A DNA stretch of 64,000 nucleotides from the NCBI GenBank assembly GCA_946480475.1, contig CAMLJM010000004.1:61297-125296 (forward strand), in the 5' to 3' direction. Made by a program: the position numbers and the translations under genes. This DNA comes from an uncultured Alphaproteobacteria bacterium (GTDB taxonomy: Bacteria; Pseudomonadota; Alphaproteobacteria; Micavibrionales; Micavibrionaceae). The notes under the pieces were generated by a model. It was not told where the DNA came from. It worked only from the letters and a program-made list of their open reading frames with translations, and made no database searches. Below, one piece after another: positions 51,787 through 60,878 of the stretch. The first letter of the stretch is position 1. Every line of letters starts with the position of its first letter.

Positions 51787-53645
51787 AGCCCAGCGCTTTG
51801 ATAGCCCCTGGCTTGCTCATGGCCGCCTTCGGCACAAGCCTCTTCTTCCATGGGGCCAACGATATCATTTTTGCGCCTGCCATCATTCTGGCGCTGGCAG
51901 CATGTCTTTTTACAACACTCCCTGCACTTTCACGCGCCATTACATTCCCGCGTCATGCCTGTGTACTGCTTACGCTGGCATTCTGGGGTTATTTAAGCAT
52001 CAGCCTGTTATGGACCAGCGTGCCTTATGCCAGCCTCGTGACGTGGTTGAACCTGACAGTTTTACCGCTGACACTTATGGGATTATTGTGCGTTCCTGAC
52101 AGAAATACCTTAATAAGGAATGCTGTCCTGGCACTCATAACCGCTACAACAGTGGCTTCGTTATATGTGCTTTGGCAGTTCTTTGCCCAGGATGTGCAGC
52201 GCGCTTCGGGAGTATTACTTAACCCCAACAACATGGCGGCGCTGATTAACCTATCCCTGTTGCCGGTTCTGGCTTATGCATTCGCAGGCGAGAAGAAGCA
52301 TCGTGTCGGTTCATCCATCCTGGCGATTGTTTTGTTTGCGGCTCTCATAGCGACAGGTAGCCGTGGCGGATTAATTTTCTTCCTGACAGGATTTGCAGTG
52401 ATTGTCATCACCCTTTTTCCCTCCCTTAAAGAAAATATCAAATCTACCGTTCTTATAAGCGGCTTTATGGCTTCCGCCTTCGCACTATTTTTCTTCCTGA
52501 GCCATACGGCACTGGAACAAAGCCTGCCCATTCTGGGAGACCCAGTGGCTGATTACTCGAGTTTTGAACGTCTGGGTATTTGGAAGGGCGCTTTGGCCAT
52601 GCTGCGCGATCACTTCCTGACAGGGACAGGGCTTGGCACTTTTTATCTTTACTATCCCTCCTATCGCCTGAGTACTGATGCGGTTTCCATGGGCCATTGG
52701 GCGCATATGGATGCCCTGCAATTCGGTATAGAAACAGGCGTAGCAGCCACACTTCTTTTTTATGCCGCCGTTGTGGCATGGCTGTTACGCGGCATCCAGG
52801 GCCTTTCGCGTCTTTCCTGGAACGATCCACGCCGTGTACTTGTAGCTGGATGTATCGCGGCACTCCTGGCTTTGACGCTGCATGCCCACATAGAATTTCA
52901 GTTCTACCTTATGGGCAATCTAATCATGGCAGGCGTATTGATGGCAGCCCTCTATGCACTCACAAGCGATGACCGCTCTTTCCATGATATCACGCTGGAG
53001 AAGCGTGATCGCCTGATCTGGATGGGAACATTCGCCATAACGTCCCTGCTTGTCCTCTTCACCATCCTCAGCAGTATGGCTGGCTCCTATTACCTGTTAC
53101 GGGCACGGCAAGAACTCGCCAAAGGCAATATTGAAGACTTTGCCCATGATATTGCCCTTTCACGTCAGTATGCACCGCGCAGCTTCGCTGATTCTGATAT
53201 TCAACTGGCGGCTTTCTATATTGATCTTCTGGCGCAACCTCCAATCCAGATGACGGCTGAAGATCGTCGCGCAGCTTACGATGACAGCCTATCCCTGCTG
53301 ACGCATGCGCAAGCTGCGAACCCGGCATTGGGCGATATCGACCATAAACGTGCTAAGCTCTACCTACGCGGCGGGTCTGCCTATAACAGTGATTATGCTG
53401 CCCTGGCAGATACTTCCTGGCAGGAAGCTCTACGAAAAAATCCGCTGCATTATCATGCGCGTGAGGAATATACGCGGTTCCTTTTGAAACAAGGAAAAGT
53501 CGAGGAGGCCTATAATGTTATTCAGGACGGTTTGCGTCGCCCGATGAACGCCAGCGCCCTTACCATCTTTAAAACCCTGAGTGCCCAGTTGGAGCCATTA
53601 GTGGCTGCGAAACGTCAGTTCCAGGAACAGAAAAAATCGCCATGA
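51783..53645 (+). CDS. O-antigen ligase-type membrane protein with TPR tail (620 aa)
   Basis: About eleven membrane segments in residues 1-440 with the Wzy_C-type block STGSRGG-like ATGSRGGLIFFLTGFAVI (~195) and a large periplasmic loop containing GLGTFYLYYPSYR and HMDALQFGIETG. Residues ~445-620 form TPR-like repeats (ARQELAKGNIEDFAHDIALSRQYAPRSF; LRKNPLHYHAREEYTRFLLKQGKVEEAYNVI). It ligates or polymerises surface polysaccharide; which is unknown. Coupled to kdsB upstream and to the phosphatase gene downstream by overlaps. Confidence 0.82.
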   Translation: MKPSALIAPGLLMAAFGTSLFFHGANDIIFAPAIILALAACLFTTLPALSRAITFPRHACVLLTLAFWGYLSISLLWTSVPYASLVTWLNLTVLPLTLMGLLCVPDRNTLIRNAVLALITATTVASLYVLWQFFAQDVQRASGVLLNPNNMAALINLSLLPVLAYAFAGEKKHRVGSSILAIVLFAALIATGSRGGLIFFLTGFAVIVITLFPSLKENIKSTVLISGFMASAFALFFFLSHTALEQSLPILGDPVADYSSFERLGIWKGALAMLRDHFLTGTGLGTFYLYYPSYRLSTDAVSMGHWAHMDALQFGIETGVAATLLFYAAVVAWLLRGIQGLSRLSWNDPRRVLVAGCIAALLALTLHAHIEFQFYLMGNLIMAGVLMAALYALTSDDRSFHDITLEKRDRLIWMGTFAITSLLVLFTILSSMAGSYYLLRARQELAKGNIEDFAHDIALSRQYAPRSFADSDIQLAAFYIDLLAQPPIQMTAEDRRAAYDDSLSLLTHAQAANPALGDIDHKRAKLYLRGGSAYNSDYAALADTSWQEALRKNPLHYHAREEYTRFLLKQGKVEEAYNVIQDGLRRPMNASALTIFKTLSAQLEPLVAAKRQFQEQKKSP

Positions 53646-54265
53646 CACAGACAACCATGATCATTGCCCGTCACGGCAACACATTTAACCCCGGGGAGAC
53701 GCCACGTCGCGTTGGCGGACGTACAGATCTCCCCCTCGTTGAATCGGGCATGACCCAAGGCTCCAAACTCGGCCAACATCTGTTTGACCGCGCATTGGTA
53801 CCGCAGATTGTTTTTACGTCTCTGCAGCGACGTGCCAAGCAAACGGCTGTACTCGCAATTGAAGCAATAGATCCCGGCATTCCGCTCGAGCCTCTCGCGA
53901 TATTTAATGAACTTGATTACGGCCCGGATGAGAACATGCCTGAAGATGTGGTTCTGGCGCGTATAGGGCCGGAAGCCATGAAAGAATGGGATGAATACGG
54001 AACACCGCCGCCGGGTTGGCAGATTGATCCCCCCTCCCTGATTAAATCATGGACGGATTTTGGTCACTTCGTCGTAAAAAATTATAGCGACCGCACAATT
54101 ATGGTTGTCACCAGCAATGGCACGGCACGATTTGCCCCCCACATCACGGGCGATTTTGAATCATTTCGCAAGAATTTCCCGCTGAAACTTTCGACAGGCG
54201 CATACGGCATCATGAAACATGACGGCATACGTTGGACCGTTGAAAGCTGGAATGTGAAGCCTTAA
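53642..54265 (+). CDS. Histidine phosphatase superfamily protein (207 aa)
   Basis: RHG motif at residues 10-12 (IIARHGNTF), later LQRRAKQTAVLAIEA with the second Arg, and VVTSNGTARF where a His is usual (H of the C-terminal H-x-G motif replaced by Ser-Asn-Gly). So it belongs to the phosphoglycerate-mutase-like fold, but one of the catalytic histidines seems altered. Overlaps the ligase gene by four bases. Substrate unknown. Confidence 0.75.
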   Translation: MTQTTMIIARHGNTFNPGETPRRVGGRTDLPLVESGMTQGSKLGQHLFDRALVPQIVFTSLQRRAKQTAVLAIEAIDPGIPLEPLAIFNELDYGPDENMPEDVVLARIGPEAMKEWDEYGTPPPGWQIDPPSLIKSWTDFGHFVVKNYSDRTIMVVTSNGTARFAPHITGDFESFRKNFPLKLSTGAYGIMKHDGIRWTVESWNVKP

Positions 54266-54756
54266 CTGATTTCATGCATCAACGGCCAGAGTGGTTCACC
54301 ATTTGTACTGACAACGCGGACACCACGCGGTACCACCTTATACTGTCCGGATAAGTCCTCAGAATTGAAATTATAAGCTCCTGCCGGTAACTGAATGACA
54401 GGACGCTTGCCATCATGCTTCAGCGCCTCGGAGACTTCGCCCATATGGGCGGCGAAATGATAACCGGGGAATAACCGCTCTGCGATGAGTATCAGCTGTG
54501 ACGGATTTATAGCTGAACGAACTACTTTCTGTTCATTGATATCTACTTGCTGCTGATCGTGAAACTTTACTGCCCAAGTACCCGGCAGCAATCGCGCGGG
54601 GTCAACGACGCGGTTCCTGACAGTTTTTTGCACGATGCGCGATGTGCCGCTCGCCCTGTCGAATACCAACGACAGCCGATATGTTTTGATTGAGGAATCC
54701 ACCTGAGGTTCCTGTTTTGGCTCATTACGATCGGCGCTTGGGCGCGTTATTCTCAT
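54262..54756 (-). CDS. Unrecognised small protein (164 aa)
   Basis: Ribosome site AGGTGAG. Product is basic, with no signal peptide or membrane segment. Landmarks: YRLSLVFDRASGTSRIVQK, LLPGTWAVKFHDQQQVDI, RLFPGYHFAAHMGEV and GAYNFNSEDLSGQYKVVPRGVRVVS. No family recognised. Tail-to-tail with the phosphatase gene. Confidence 0.55.
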   Translation of the reverse strand: MRITRPSADRNEPKQEPQVDSSIKTYRLSLVFDRASGTSRIVQKTVRNRVVDPARLLPGTWAVKFHDQQQVDINEQKVVRSAINPSQLILIAERLFPGYHFAAHMGEVSEALKHDGKRPVIQLPAGAYNFNSEDLSGQYKVVPRGVRVVSTNGEPLWPLMHEIS

Positions 54757-54819
54757 GTTCTCACCTGTTCAGAGCAAGTTGCCATAAGGATAAAGTTCTG
54801 TGCAAGTGGCATTTTCCCC

Positions 54820-54860
54820 TTTCACGGGATTGCGTGAAAAGCCTTGAAAGTCTAGGCTTT
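54820..54860 (+). promoter_or_regulatory. Two overlapping hairpins before yejB
   Basis: TTTCACG/CGTGAAA (54820-54839) and AAAGCCT/AGGCTTT (54838-54860), both perfect 7-bp stems sharing two bases, so they cannot form fully together. The second ends four bases before the yejB ATG and would bury any ribosome contact. Confidence 0.5.
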
Positions 54861-54864
54861 GCTC

Positions 54865-55974
54865 ATGAATAATCTGGCTGTCTATATCTTTCAGCGTCTT
54901 TTGCTGATGATCCCGACCATCCTTGGGGTCATGCTGATCTCATTCATCATCATCCAGTTTGTACCGGGCGGCCCCGTCGAGCGCATGATTGCGCAGATGC
55001 AGGGCCATAACACGGATGCCACAGCACGCTTCTCCGGCGGTGGCGGTGATGCCGCCATGGGTAATATGCAGATGAACGCTGGCGAGGGTAGCAAGTATCG
55101 CGGCTCTCAGGGACTCGATCCGGAATTCATCGCCGAGCTGGAGAAGATGTATGGTTTCGATAAACCCGTACATGTACGCTTCTTGGAAATGGTCAAAAAT
55201 TATGCGCAGTTTGATCTTGGGGAAAGCTATTACCGCAATATCAGCGTTATAGAGTTGGTACTGGAAAAGATGCCTGTATCCATATCGCTGGGTTTATGGA
55301 CAACACTGATTATTTACCTGATTTGCATTCCCTTGGGCATTCGCAAGGCTGTCAAAGACGGATCCCCCTTCGATGTATGGACATCAGGCGCCATCTTTGT
55401 GGGCTATGCCATTCCCAGCTTCATGTTTGCCATTCTGCTGATTATCCTGTTTGCAGGTGGCCGTTATTTCGACCTATTCCCTTTGCGCGGGCTGGTCTCT
55501 GATAACTGGGAAGAACTTAATTCCGTGCAGAAGATACTCGATTATCTCTGGCATATGACATTGCCGGTTTGCGCCATGGTCATCAGCGGTTTTGCCGGGC
55601 TTACCATGCTGACCAAAAACAGCTTCCTTGATGAAATCAACAAGCAGTACGTTTTGACAGCCCGTGCCAAAGGCCTGACAGAACACCGCATTCTTTACCG
55701 TCATGTTTTCCGCAATGCGATGCTGATTGTCATTGCTGGTTTCCCTTCAGCCTTTCTGGGGATTTTCTTCACAGGCTCCCTGCTGATCGAAGTGATTTTC
55801 AGCCTCGATGGCCTGGGGCTGCTTGGTTACAAAAGCATCATTGACCGTGATTACCCGGTTGTGCTGGGCACCCTTTATGTCTTTACCCTGATCGGCCTTA
55901 TAACAACGCTTATACGTGATGTTACTTACGTACTGGTTGATCCCCGCATCGATTTCAGCGCCCGCAACGTCTGA
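54865..55974 (+). CDS. yejB: YejB-like ABC transporter permease (369 aa)
   Basis: Inner-membrane permease. About six membrane segments; first [37 protein letters not shown] is the standard start of this family. The EAA loop reads [29 protein letters not shown] at 54865 chosen over an in-frame TTG at 54859. There is no clear ribosome site, but two hairpins sit directly upstream. Partner of yejE, which follows after an unrelated gene. Confidence 0.93.
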   Translation: MNNLAVYIFQRLLLMIPTILGVMLISFIIIQFVPGGPVERMIAQMQGHNTDATARFSGGGGDAAMGNMQMNAGEGSKYRGSQGLDPEFIAELEKMYGFDKPVHVRFLEMVKNYAQFDLGESYYRNISVIELVLEKMPVSISLGLWTTLIIYLICIPLGIRKAVKDGSPFDVWTSGAIFVGYAIPSFMFAILLIILFAGGRYFDLFPLRGLVSDNWEELNSVQKILDYLWHMTLPVCAMVISGFAGLTMLTKNSFLDEINKQYVLTARAKGLTEHRILYRHVFRNAMLIVIAGFPSAFLGIFFTGSLLIEVIFSLDGLGLLGYKSIIDRDYPVVLGTLYVFTLIGLITTLIRDVTYVLVDPRIDFSARNV

Positions 55975-56025
55975 TTTTGACAGGCTTTTTCCGGCCTGCT
56001 AGGTTGCTTGCAACAGGGAAAATAC

Positions 56026-56898
56026 ATGACAGCCAATATCGTACCGATCTTCCGGGCCGCCGGAGAACTGCATAAAACGCTCGGCATTCTTTATGACGCA
56101 TTGAACAAGCGCGATGTCATGACCGTGCAGGATCAGCTACAACAACTGGCCCGTGGCGCCCGTACTGATGAACAGACAATGAATGCGATCAGGGATACTC
56201 TTCAGGCTGTAAAATTGCATTTCAGCCCTTATGATGCCCTGGAATGTGCCCGCACCGTATTCGATAAATCGGGCAAAAATGCCACGTTAAAGCAAATCAG
56301 CCTGGATGTGCTTCTGGATGCCACACTCCAGATTGCCAATGATGATGCCGTTCTCGCTGTCGAGAACCTTGCCAGCGCTCTTCGTAAGATTGAAACCGGA
56401 ACATTGCAGGAGCATCAGATCACCGATCAGATAGCGCATATCTGCCTTAGCCCTGATCCTGTAGAAGCGCCACAGTTACTTGCGCTTGTTATGGAAGCAA
56501 ACAATGTGGCCTATGAAAACCGGAATAGCGAGCATGCCCTCCATCAATCCATTCTGACGCTGGCAGGCACGGTGGAATCGCGTAAACCCATCGAAGCCCT
56601 CGATGCCTATGGCTGCATCATGGAAGATATGTATGGCAGTGGCAAAGCTATACCTGATGATCTTGCAAAAAAAATGGTTGATCTTTGCCGTATCATTGCG
56701 CCCCGTGACAAGTCGGTAGCGCAGGAAGGATTAGAGACCATCCTGGATAACATGCCCTCCGCGAACCCTGCCTTTCAGGAAGCAACAATACTTAAAGCCC
56801 GGTTGGATATTGAGGATAAACCGCATGATTATCAGCAATCACCATCCATGACCCCTGCTGAGTTCTCAAAATTCACCAAGCCTACCCCCTTCTCTTAA
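56026..56898 (+). CDS. Unrecognised helical protein between yejB and yejE (290 aa)
   Basis: Start at ATG 56026 behind CAGGGAAA; a TTG at 56008 is less likely. Almost entirely alpha-helical by composition (IFRAAGELHKTLGILYDALNKRDVM; ALQIANDDAVLAVENLASALRKIETG), with no motifs I can name. No signal peptide. Its presence splits the usual yejB-yejE neighbourship, so it may be a lineage insertion, or a regulator of the transporter; no evidence favours either. Confidence 0.55.
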   Translation: MTANIVPIFRAAGELHKTLGILYDALNKRDVMTVQDQLQQLARGARTDEQTMNAIRDTLQAVKLHFSPYDALECARTVFDKSGKNATLKQISLDVLLDATLQIANDDAVLAVENLASALRKIETGTLQEHQITDQIAHICLSPDPVEAPQLLALVMEANNVAYENRNSEHALHQSILTLAGTVESRKPIEALDAYGCIMEDMYGSGKAIPDDLAKKMVDLCRIIAPRDKSVAQEGLETILDNMPSANPAFQEATILKARLDIEDKPHDYQQSPSMTPAEFSKFTKPTPFS

Positions 56899-56982
56899 TA
56901 TACCAGGCGAATTTGCCCTTGAAATTTGCCCATAACTTATGATTCGGGCTTGGCATCAATCATGCCCGCAGTATGATGGGGC

Positions 56983-58011
56983 ATGACCTTATCACCGCTT
57001 ACACGTCGCCGCTTGAAACAATTCCGCGCCAATGGCAGGGGCTTTTGGTCGCTATGGATTTTCCTGACCTTGTTTACGGTTGCCATTCTGGCCCCGGTGA
57101 TTGCCAATGATAAGCCCCTGTTGCTTCAGTATGACGGTAAATTATATATCCCTGTATTTAACGCCTATCCTGAAACAACATTTGGCGGCGATTTTGAAAC
57201 AGAAACAGATTACCGCGACACCTATCTACAGGATCTGGTGAAAGCCAAGAATGGCTGGATGATCTGGCCTCCTATCCCTTTCTCCTATGATACAGTCAAT
57301 TACAATCTCCCTTCGCCAGCCCCTTCGCATCCTACGAGTGATAACCTGCTCGGTACTGACGATCAGGGACGTGATGTTTTGGCGCGGGTTATATACGGCT
57401 TTCGCATTTCCGTGCTTTTTGGCCTGACGCTAACAATTGTCAGCTCTCTTATTGGTATCACAGCCGGTGCATTCCAGGGATACTACGGCGGCAAGGTTGA
57501 CCTTATCATGCAGCGCTTCATCGAAGTCTGGGGGGCCATGCCCTCACTCTATATCCTGATTATCTTCTCAGCGATGTTCACGCCCGGCTTCTGGACCCTC
57601 CTTCTGATCCTGCTTCTTTTTTCCTGGGTTGGGTTGGTTGATGTAGTGCGTGCAGAATTCCTGCGTACCCGTAACTTCGATTACGTACGCGCGGCCCATG
57701 CGCTTGGTGTTTCCAACAATGTCATTATGCGCCGCCATGTACTTCCCAACGCCATGGTTGCAACCATGACCATGATGCCGTTTATTCTCACAGGGTCTAT
57801 CACAGCCCTGACATCCCTCGATTTCCTGGGTCTTGGCATGCCGCCGGGGTCGCCATCATTGGGAGAACTGCTGGAACAGGGAAAAAATAACATTGATGCT
57901 CCCTGGCTGGGCTTTACAGCCTTTATTTCACTGGCCCTGATGCTTTCGCTGCTGACATTCATCGGCGAAGCGGTTCGCGATGCCTTTGACCCCCGGAAAA
58001 CCAGCATTTAA
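56983..58011 (+). CDS. yejE: YejE-like ABC transporter permease (342 aa)
   Basis: Second permease of the peptide transporter. Starts MTLSPLTRRRLKQFRANGRGFWSLW with a first membrane segment at ~20-40. A periplasmic loop follows, then five more segments. Family blocks: LLGTDDQGRDVLARVIYGFRIS and the EAA loop EFLRTRNFDYVRAAHALGVSNNVIMRRHVLPNA. Start supported by a GATGGGGC ribosome site. The ATPase YejF is not encoded in the window. Confidence 0.93.
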   Translation: MTLSPLTRRRLKQFRANGRGFWSLWIFLTLFTVAILAPVIANDKPLLLQYDGKLYIPVFNAYPETTFGGDFETETDYRDTYLQDLVKAKNGWMIWPPIPFSYDTVNYNLPSPAPSHPTSDNLLGTDDQGRDVLARVIYGFRISVLFGLTLTIVSSLIGITAGAFQGYYGGKVDLIMQRFIEVWGAMPSLYILIIFSAMFTPGFWTLLLILLLFSWVGLVDVVRAEFLRTRNFDYVRAAHALGVSNNVIMRRHVLPNAMVATMTMMPFILTGSITALTSLDFLGLGMPPGSPSLGELLEQGKNNIDAPWLGFTAFISLALMLSLLTFIGEAVRDAFDPRKTSI

Positions 58012-58113
58012 GCCCCGCTTTTGCAATGCAGCAATCTTGTTTGTTGTGCCCTGCCGCAATAATTTGTAATCGTTCCTGTATGTCCGATAAAAATTAAACA
58101 GGGTTCATTCAGC

Positions 58114-58950
58114 ATGTCTGCACCGCAATCACCTCTGAACACCACCTTTACCCCCGCAGCGTCTGCACCGGCCAAAGACCTGTGCCTGACGTGGCGTTTT
58201 TCGATAGCAGACGATGTCGACAAGGTTTTGAAATTCTATGCCGATAATCAACATAAGCATGTAGAGAATTGCGGTGAAAGCCACTACGCCGATCGTATTA
58301 CATCAGGCAGGACGCTTATCATTGAAGATCAGGATGGAAATATCAAAGTATCGTCTATGGCGCATTATGATCCTTACATGAGTGCCGTGGGGCAAGTGGC
58401 CATCGGGTCCACCATGTCCATTTTACAGGGCTGTGAACTTGAACCTTTGCAACGCAGGCCCTATGTCGCGGTTGTTGCTTCGCAGGTTATTGAACGTTTC
58501 CTGGTCGATCCTCCTCAGGATTGCTTCTTTGCCATGATATGGAAGAAAACAGAAAACGACCGCGTCACACAAATGCTGAATTGCGAAGTAGGCTGGCCTA
58601 TCGTTACTGTGACCCAGGAATTTGCCGATGTTGTCAATGAAGGCCCCAATTTGGATAAGCAGCACTGGTTGCAAGCAACATCAAGAACACTACCTCATCA
58701 GGCGCGGATCGTCCTGAGTCTTCTCGAAAGAAACTCAGAGATTGTGAAACACAAAACACAAGAACGCTACAAACTGGATTTCAGCCGCTTCTCTTTGGCG
58801 GATGCCGTTCACAGACCACTTATACAGGAACTGGCGCATGGAAAATTCGGCCAGATGCTGGAAAGTGCGCCTGCGGTTCCCCTGCGACATGCCCATGATC
58901 TTCTGATGAATTACATGAGGCCCAGCGTACCAACGCCCGCAAAGCCCTGA
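58114..58950 (+). CDS. Unrecognised protein, possibly GNAT-like (278 aa)
   Basis: Begins with a flexible Ser/Thr/Ala stretch, then WRFSIADDVDKVLKFYADNQHKHVEN and RTLIIEDQDGNIKVSSMAHYDPYM, which suggest an acetyltransferase-like fold (acidic loop and strand, GQVAIGSTMSILQG). The acetyl-CoA motif is not obvious, so this is only a guess. Helical C-terminus. Another GNAT protein is 1.9 kb downstream. Confidence 0.45.
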   Translation: MSAPQSPLNTTFTPAASAPAKDLCLTWRFSIADDVDKVLKFYADNQHKHVENCGESHYADRITSGRTLIIEDQDGNIKVSSMAHYDPYMSAVGQVAIGSTMSILQGCELEPLQRRPYVAVVASQVIERFLVDPPQDCFFAMIWKKTENDRVTQMLNCEVGWPIVTVTQEFADVVNEGPNLDKQHWLQATSRTLPHQARIVLSLLERNSEIVKHKTQERYKLDFSRFSLADAVHRPLIQELAHGKFGQMLESAPAVPLRHAHDLLMNYMRPSVPTPAKP

Positions 58951-59003
58951 GCGCGCCTAAAAGGCCGGACGCTTGCCCCAACAGGGACCCCGCGCTAATA
59001 TAA

Positions 59004-59021
59004 CTCCTTATTCAATAGGAG
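59004..59021 (+). promoter_or_regulatory. Hairpin over the ribosome site of the M20 gene
   Basis: CTCCT (59004-59008) is complementary to AGGAG (59017-59021), the ribosome site of the next gene, with an eight-base loop TATTCAAT. It could sequester the site. Confidence 0.4.
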
Positions 59022-59027
59022 ATTGTC

Positions 59028-60221
59028 ATGCCGATTCTGAACCGCGCCGCCGACCTGAAAGACGAAGCCAGTGCCTGGCGCCGTGACCTGCATCAAAATC
59101 CCCAGACAAAATACGAAGAAGAATATGCTTCGGCATTGGTCGCGCAAAAGCTTACGGAATGGGGGATTCCTTTCAAGAAGGGGATTGCTAAAACCGGTAT
59201 CGTTGCGACGATCAAAGGACAAAGGAATGAATCCGGCAAGGGTATCGGTTTACGTGCCGATATGGATGCCCTTGATATCCTGGAAAAGAGCGGTCAACCG
59301 CATGCTTCGAAAATACCCGGTAAAATGCACGCCTGCGGCCATGATGGCCACACAGCGACCTTGCTTGCCGTTGCAAAATATTTGAACGAAACAAAAAACT
59401 TTGACGGTGAAGTCAACCTGGTATTCCAGCCCGCCGAAGAAGGCGGTAATGGCGCCGACAAGATGATTGAGGAAGGATTATTCAAGGACTTCAAAATCGA
59501 TTATATGTTTGGTGTTCATAACTGGCCTGGCGTACCGATGGGCAAAATAGGCATGCGCCCCGGCCCCTTGTTAGCCTCAGTTGACGAATTTCATGTCACC
59601 GTCAAAGGTTATGGCGGTCATGCGGCTATGCCACACGCTACAATTGACCCTGTCGTCGTCACATCACAGATTGTCACGGCTCTGCAAAGCGTAGTTGCCC
59701 GCAATGTCGATCCTATCGACACTGTTGTGGTGAGTGTGACGAACTTCCATGCTGGTTCTGGTGCGTTCAACATTATTCCCGATGAAGCAAAACTTATTGG
59801 CACTGTACGTGCCTTTAACAATGAGACACGTGAAAAGGTTATCGCGCGCATGAAATCGATTATCGAAAGCATCGCGACATCCATGGGTGCCTCTGTAGAG
59901 ATGAACTTCATGTTCCACAATTACGCGACCGTCAATAATCCAGTTGCGACGGAACTAGCCGCGAAAGCTGCCGCTGTCGTTGTCGGCGAAGCCAATGTCG
60001 ATACAAACACCCCCCCCAGCATGGGCGGGGAAGATTTCAGTGCCTATCTGCGCCAGAAACCTGGAGCTTTTATCTTTATTGGCCAGGGCGTCCCTGAGAA
60101 GGACAGCCCGCATAATAAAGGGCTGCACCACCCGGGGTACGACTTTAACGATGAAATTATCCCTATCGGTGTGAGCTATTTTGCTACCCTGGTAGAGCAG
60201 GTTTTGCCGCTTAAAAAGTAA
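59028..60221 (+). CDS. M20 metallopeptidase / amidohydrolase (397 aa)
   Basis: Hydrolyses N-acyl amino acids (hippurate-type). Zinc blocks: IGLRADMDAL, MHACGHDGHTATLL, VFQPAEEGGNGADKMIEEG, and the distal GVHNWPGVPMG and PSMGGEDFSAYL. The dimer domain starts after VKGYGGHAAMPHA. Ribosome site GGAG. A terminator follows at 60245. Substrate not readable. Confidence 0.93.
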   Translation: MPILNRAADLKDEASAWRRDLHQNPQTKYEEEYASALVAQKLTEWGIPFKKGIAKTGIVATIKGQRNESGKGIGLRADMDALDILEKSGQPHASKIPGKMHACGHDGHTATLLAVAKYLNETKNFDGEVNLVFQPAEEGGNGADKMIEEGLFKDFKIDYMFGVHNWPGVPMGKIGMRPGPLLASVDEFHVTVKGYGGHAAMPHATIDPVVVTSQIVTALQSVVARNVDPIDTVVVSVTNFHAGSGAFNIIPDEAKLIGTVRAFNNETREKVIARMKSIIESIATSMGASVEMNFMFHNYATVNNPVATELAAKAAAVVVGEANVDTNTPPSMGGEDFSAYLRQKPGAFIFIGQGVPEKDSPHNKGLHHPGYDFNDEIIPIGVSYFATLVEQVLPLKK

Positions 60222-60244
60222 TCCAATACCAATCTTGTTCTTAT

Positions 60245-60282
60245 AAAGGCCCGTGCTCATACAGATGCATGGGCTTTTATCT
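60245..60282 (+). terminator. Terminator after the M20 gene
   Basis: AAAGGCCCGTGC / GCATGGGCTTTT with one bulge, loop TCATACAGAT, then ATCTTTT. Confidence 0.85.
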
Positions 60283-60358
60283 TTTATTCGAAGGCCGTTA
60301 ACCATTTGCCGCTTAAACTGAAAGAATAGAAGACTTTAAAATAAGCTGATTCGGGGGA

Positions 60359-60658
60359 ATGACTTTGCCTAACCTGTTTGCCTTCTTGTTGCTGGCCTTA
60401 TGGCTGCAACCATCAATATCGATGGCCGAAGGACCTTTGCCGCCCTCTGAGACTTCGGTTCCTGCAAACATCCCCGCGGATTACCCCGAGGATTTCAGTC
60501 AGCCCGGTCCCCTGGCCCAGGCGCCAGATTACACGGATGCCTTCGGCGAGGATGAAGCGTCACAGGCCCATGATGAGGCTCCCGCTGTAGATCTTTTTGC
60601 CCCTTTGGACAAACCCACCGCAGCTCCCTCCGAAGTTCCTGCCCCTCCCCCTAAATAA
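60359..60658 (+). CDS. Small secreted Pro/Ala-rich protein (99 aa)
   Basis: Signal peptide MTLPNLFAFLLLALWLQPSISMA with cleavage after A23 or so. The mature ~76 residues are acidic and Pro-rich, no motifs, ending EVPAPPPK. The ribosome site (CGGGGGA) is very near the ATG. Function unknown. The candidate untranslated RNA follows it. Confidence 0.55.
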   Translation: MTLPNLFAFLLLALWLQPSISMAEGPLPPSETSVPANIPADYPEDFSQPGPLAQAPDYTDAFGEDEASQAHDEAPAVDLFAPLDKPTAAPSEVPAPPPK

Positions 60659-60682
60659 TTTTGACTGCCGGGACATTTTTAT

Positions 60683-60712
60683 TTGACACAGTGCGGCATT
60701 AAACCTTATACG
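60683..60712 (+). promoter_or_regulatory. Sigma-70 promoter ahead of an untranslated GC-rich segment
   Basis: Perfect -35 TTGACA (60683-60688), 18-base spacer, -10 TATACG (60707-60712). The predicted start is near 60719, with no start codon for a plausible ORF until 60879. Confidence 0.65.
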
Positions 60713-60718
60713 TGAATC

Positions 60719-60876
60719 ATGAGCATTCACGGAACCTCACCCGGCGCGTTGCGCCTGCGACCAAGACGTACCTTCCGCCCGTCGGCGGCGTAGGCGTCTA
60801 AGTTCTTCTGCATTCTCTTCCTAGAACCTGACATTACCTACCCCCGGCGGCGGTCAGCCAGACGCCCAAAGCCCCC
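60719..60876 (+). ncRNA. Candidate non-coding RNA (about 160 nt)
   Basis: GC-rich and frame-free. It carries hairpins GGCGC-GTT-GCGCC, CCGCC-CGTC-GGCGG, and AAGTTCT/AGAACCT around an AT-richer loop, plus a long-range GGCGTCT/AGACGCC pair. It follows a good promoter. I compared it by memory with 4.5S RNA on the minus strand, where the shape is similar, but the conserved GGAAGGAAGCAGCC core is not intact. It may alternatively be the long leader of the next gene. Confidence 0.45.
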
Positions 60877-60878
60877 AT

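Noticed and set aside
60719..60876. 4.5S (SRP) RNA gene on the minus strand
   Set aside because: The reverse strand has a GTCAGG...GGAAG...GCAG-like order, but the conserved GGAAGGAAGCAGCC core is broken by extra bases and the 5'/3' ends do not pair, whereas the promoter points along the plus strand.
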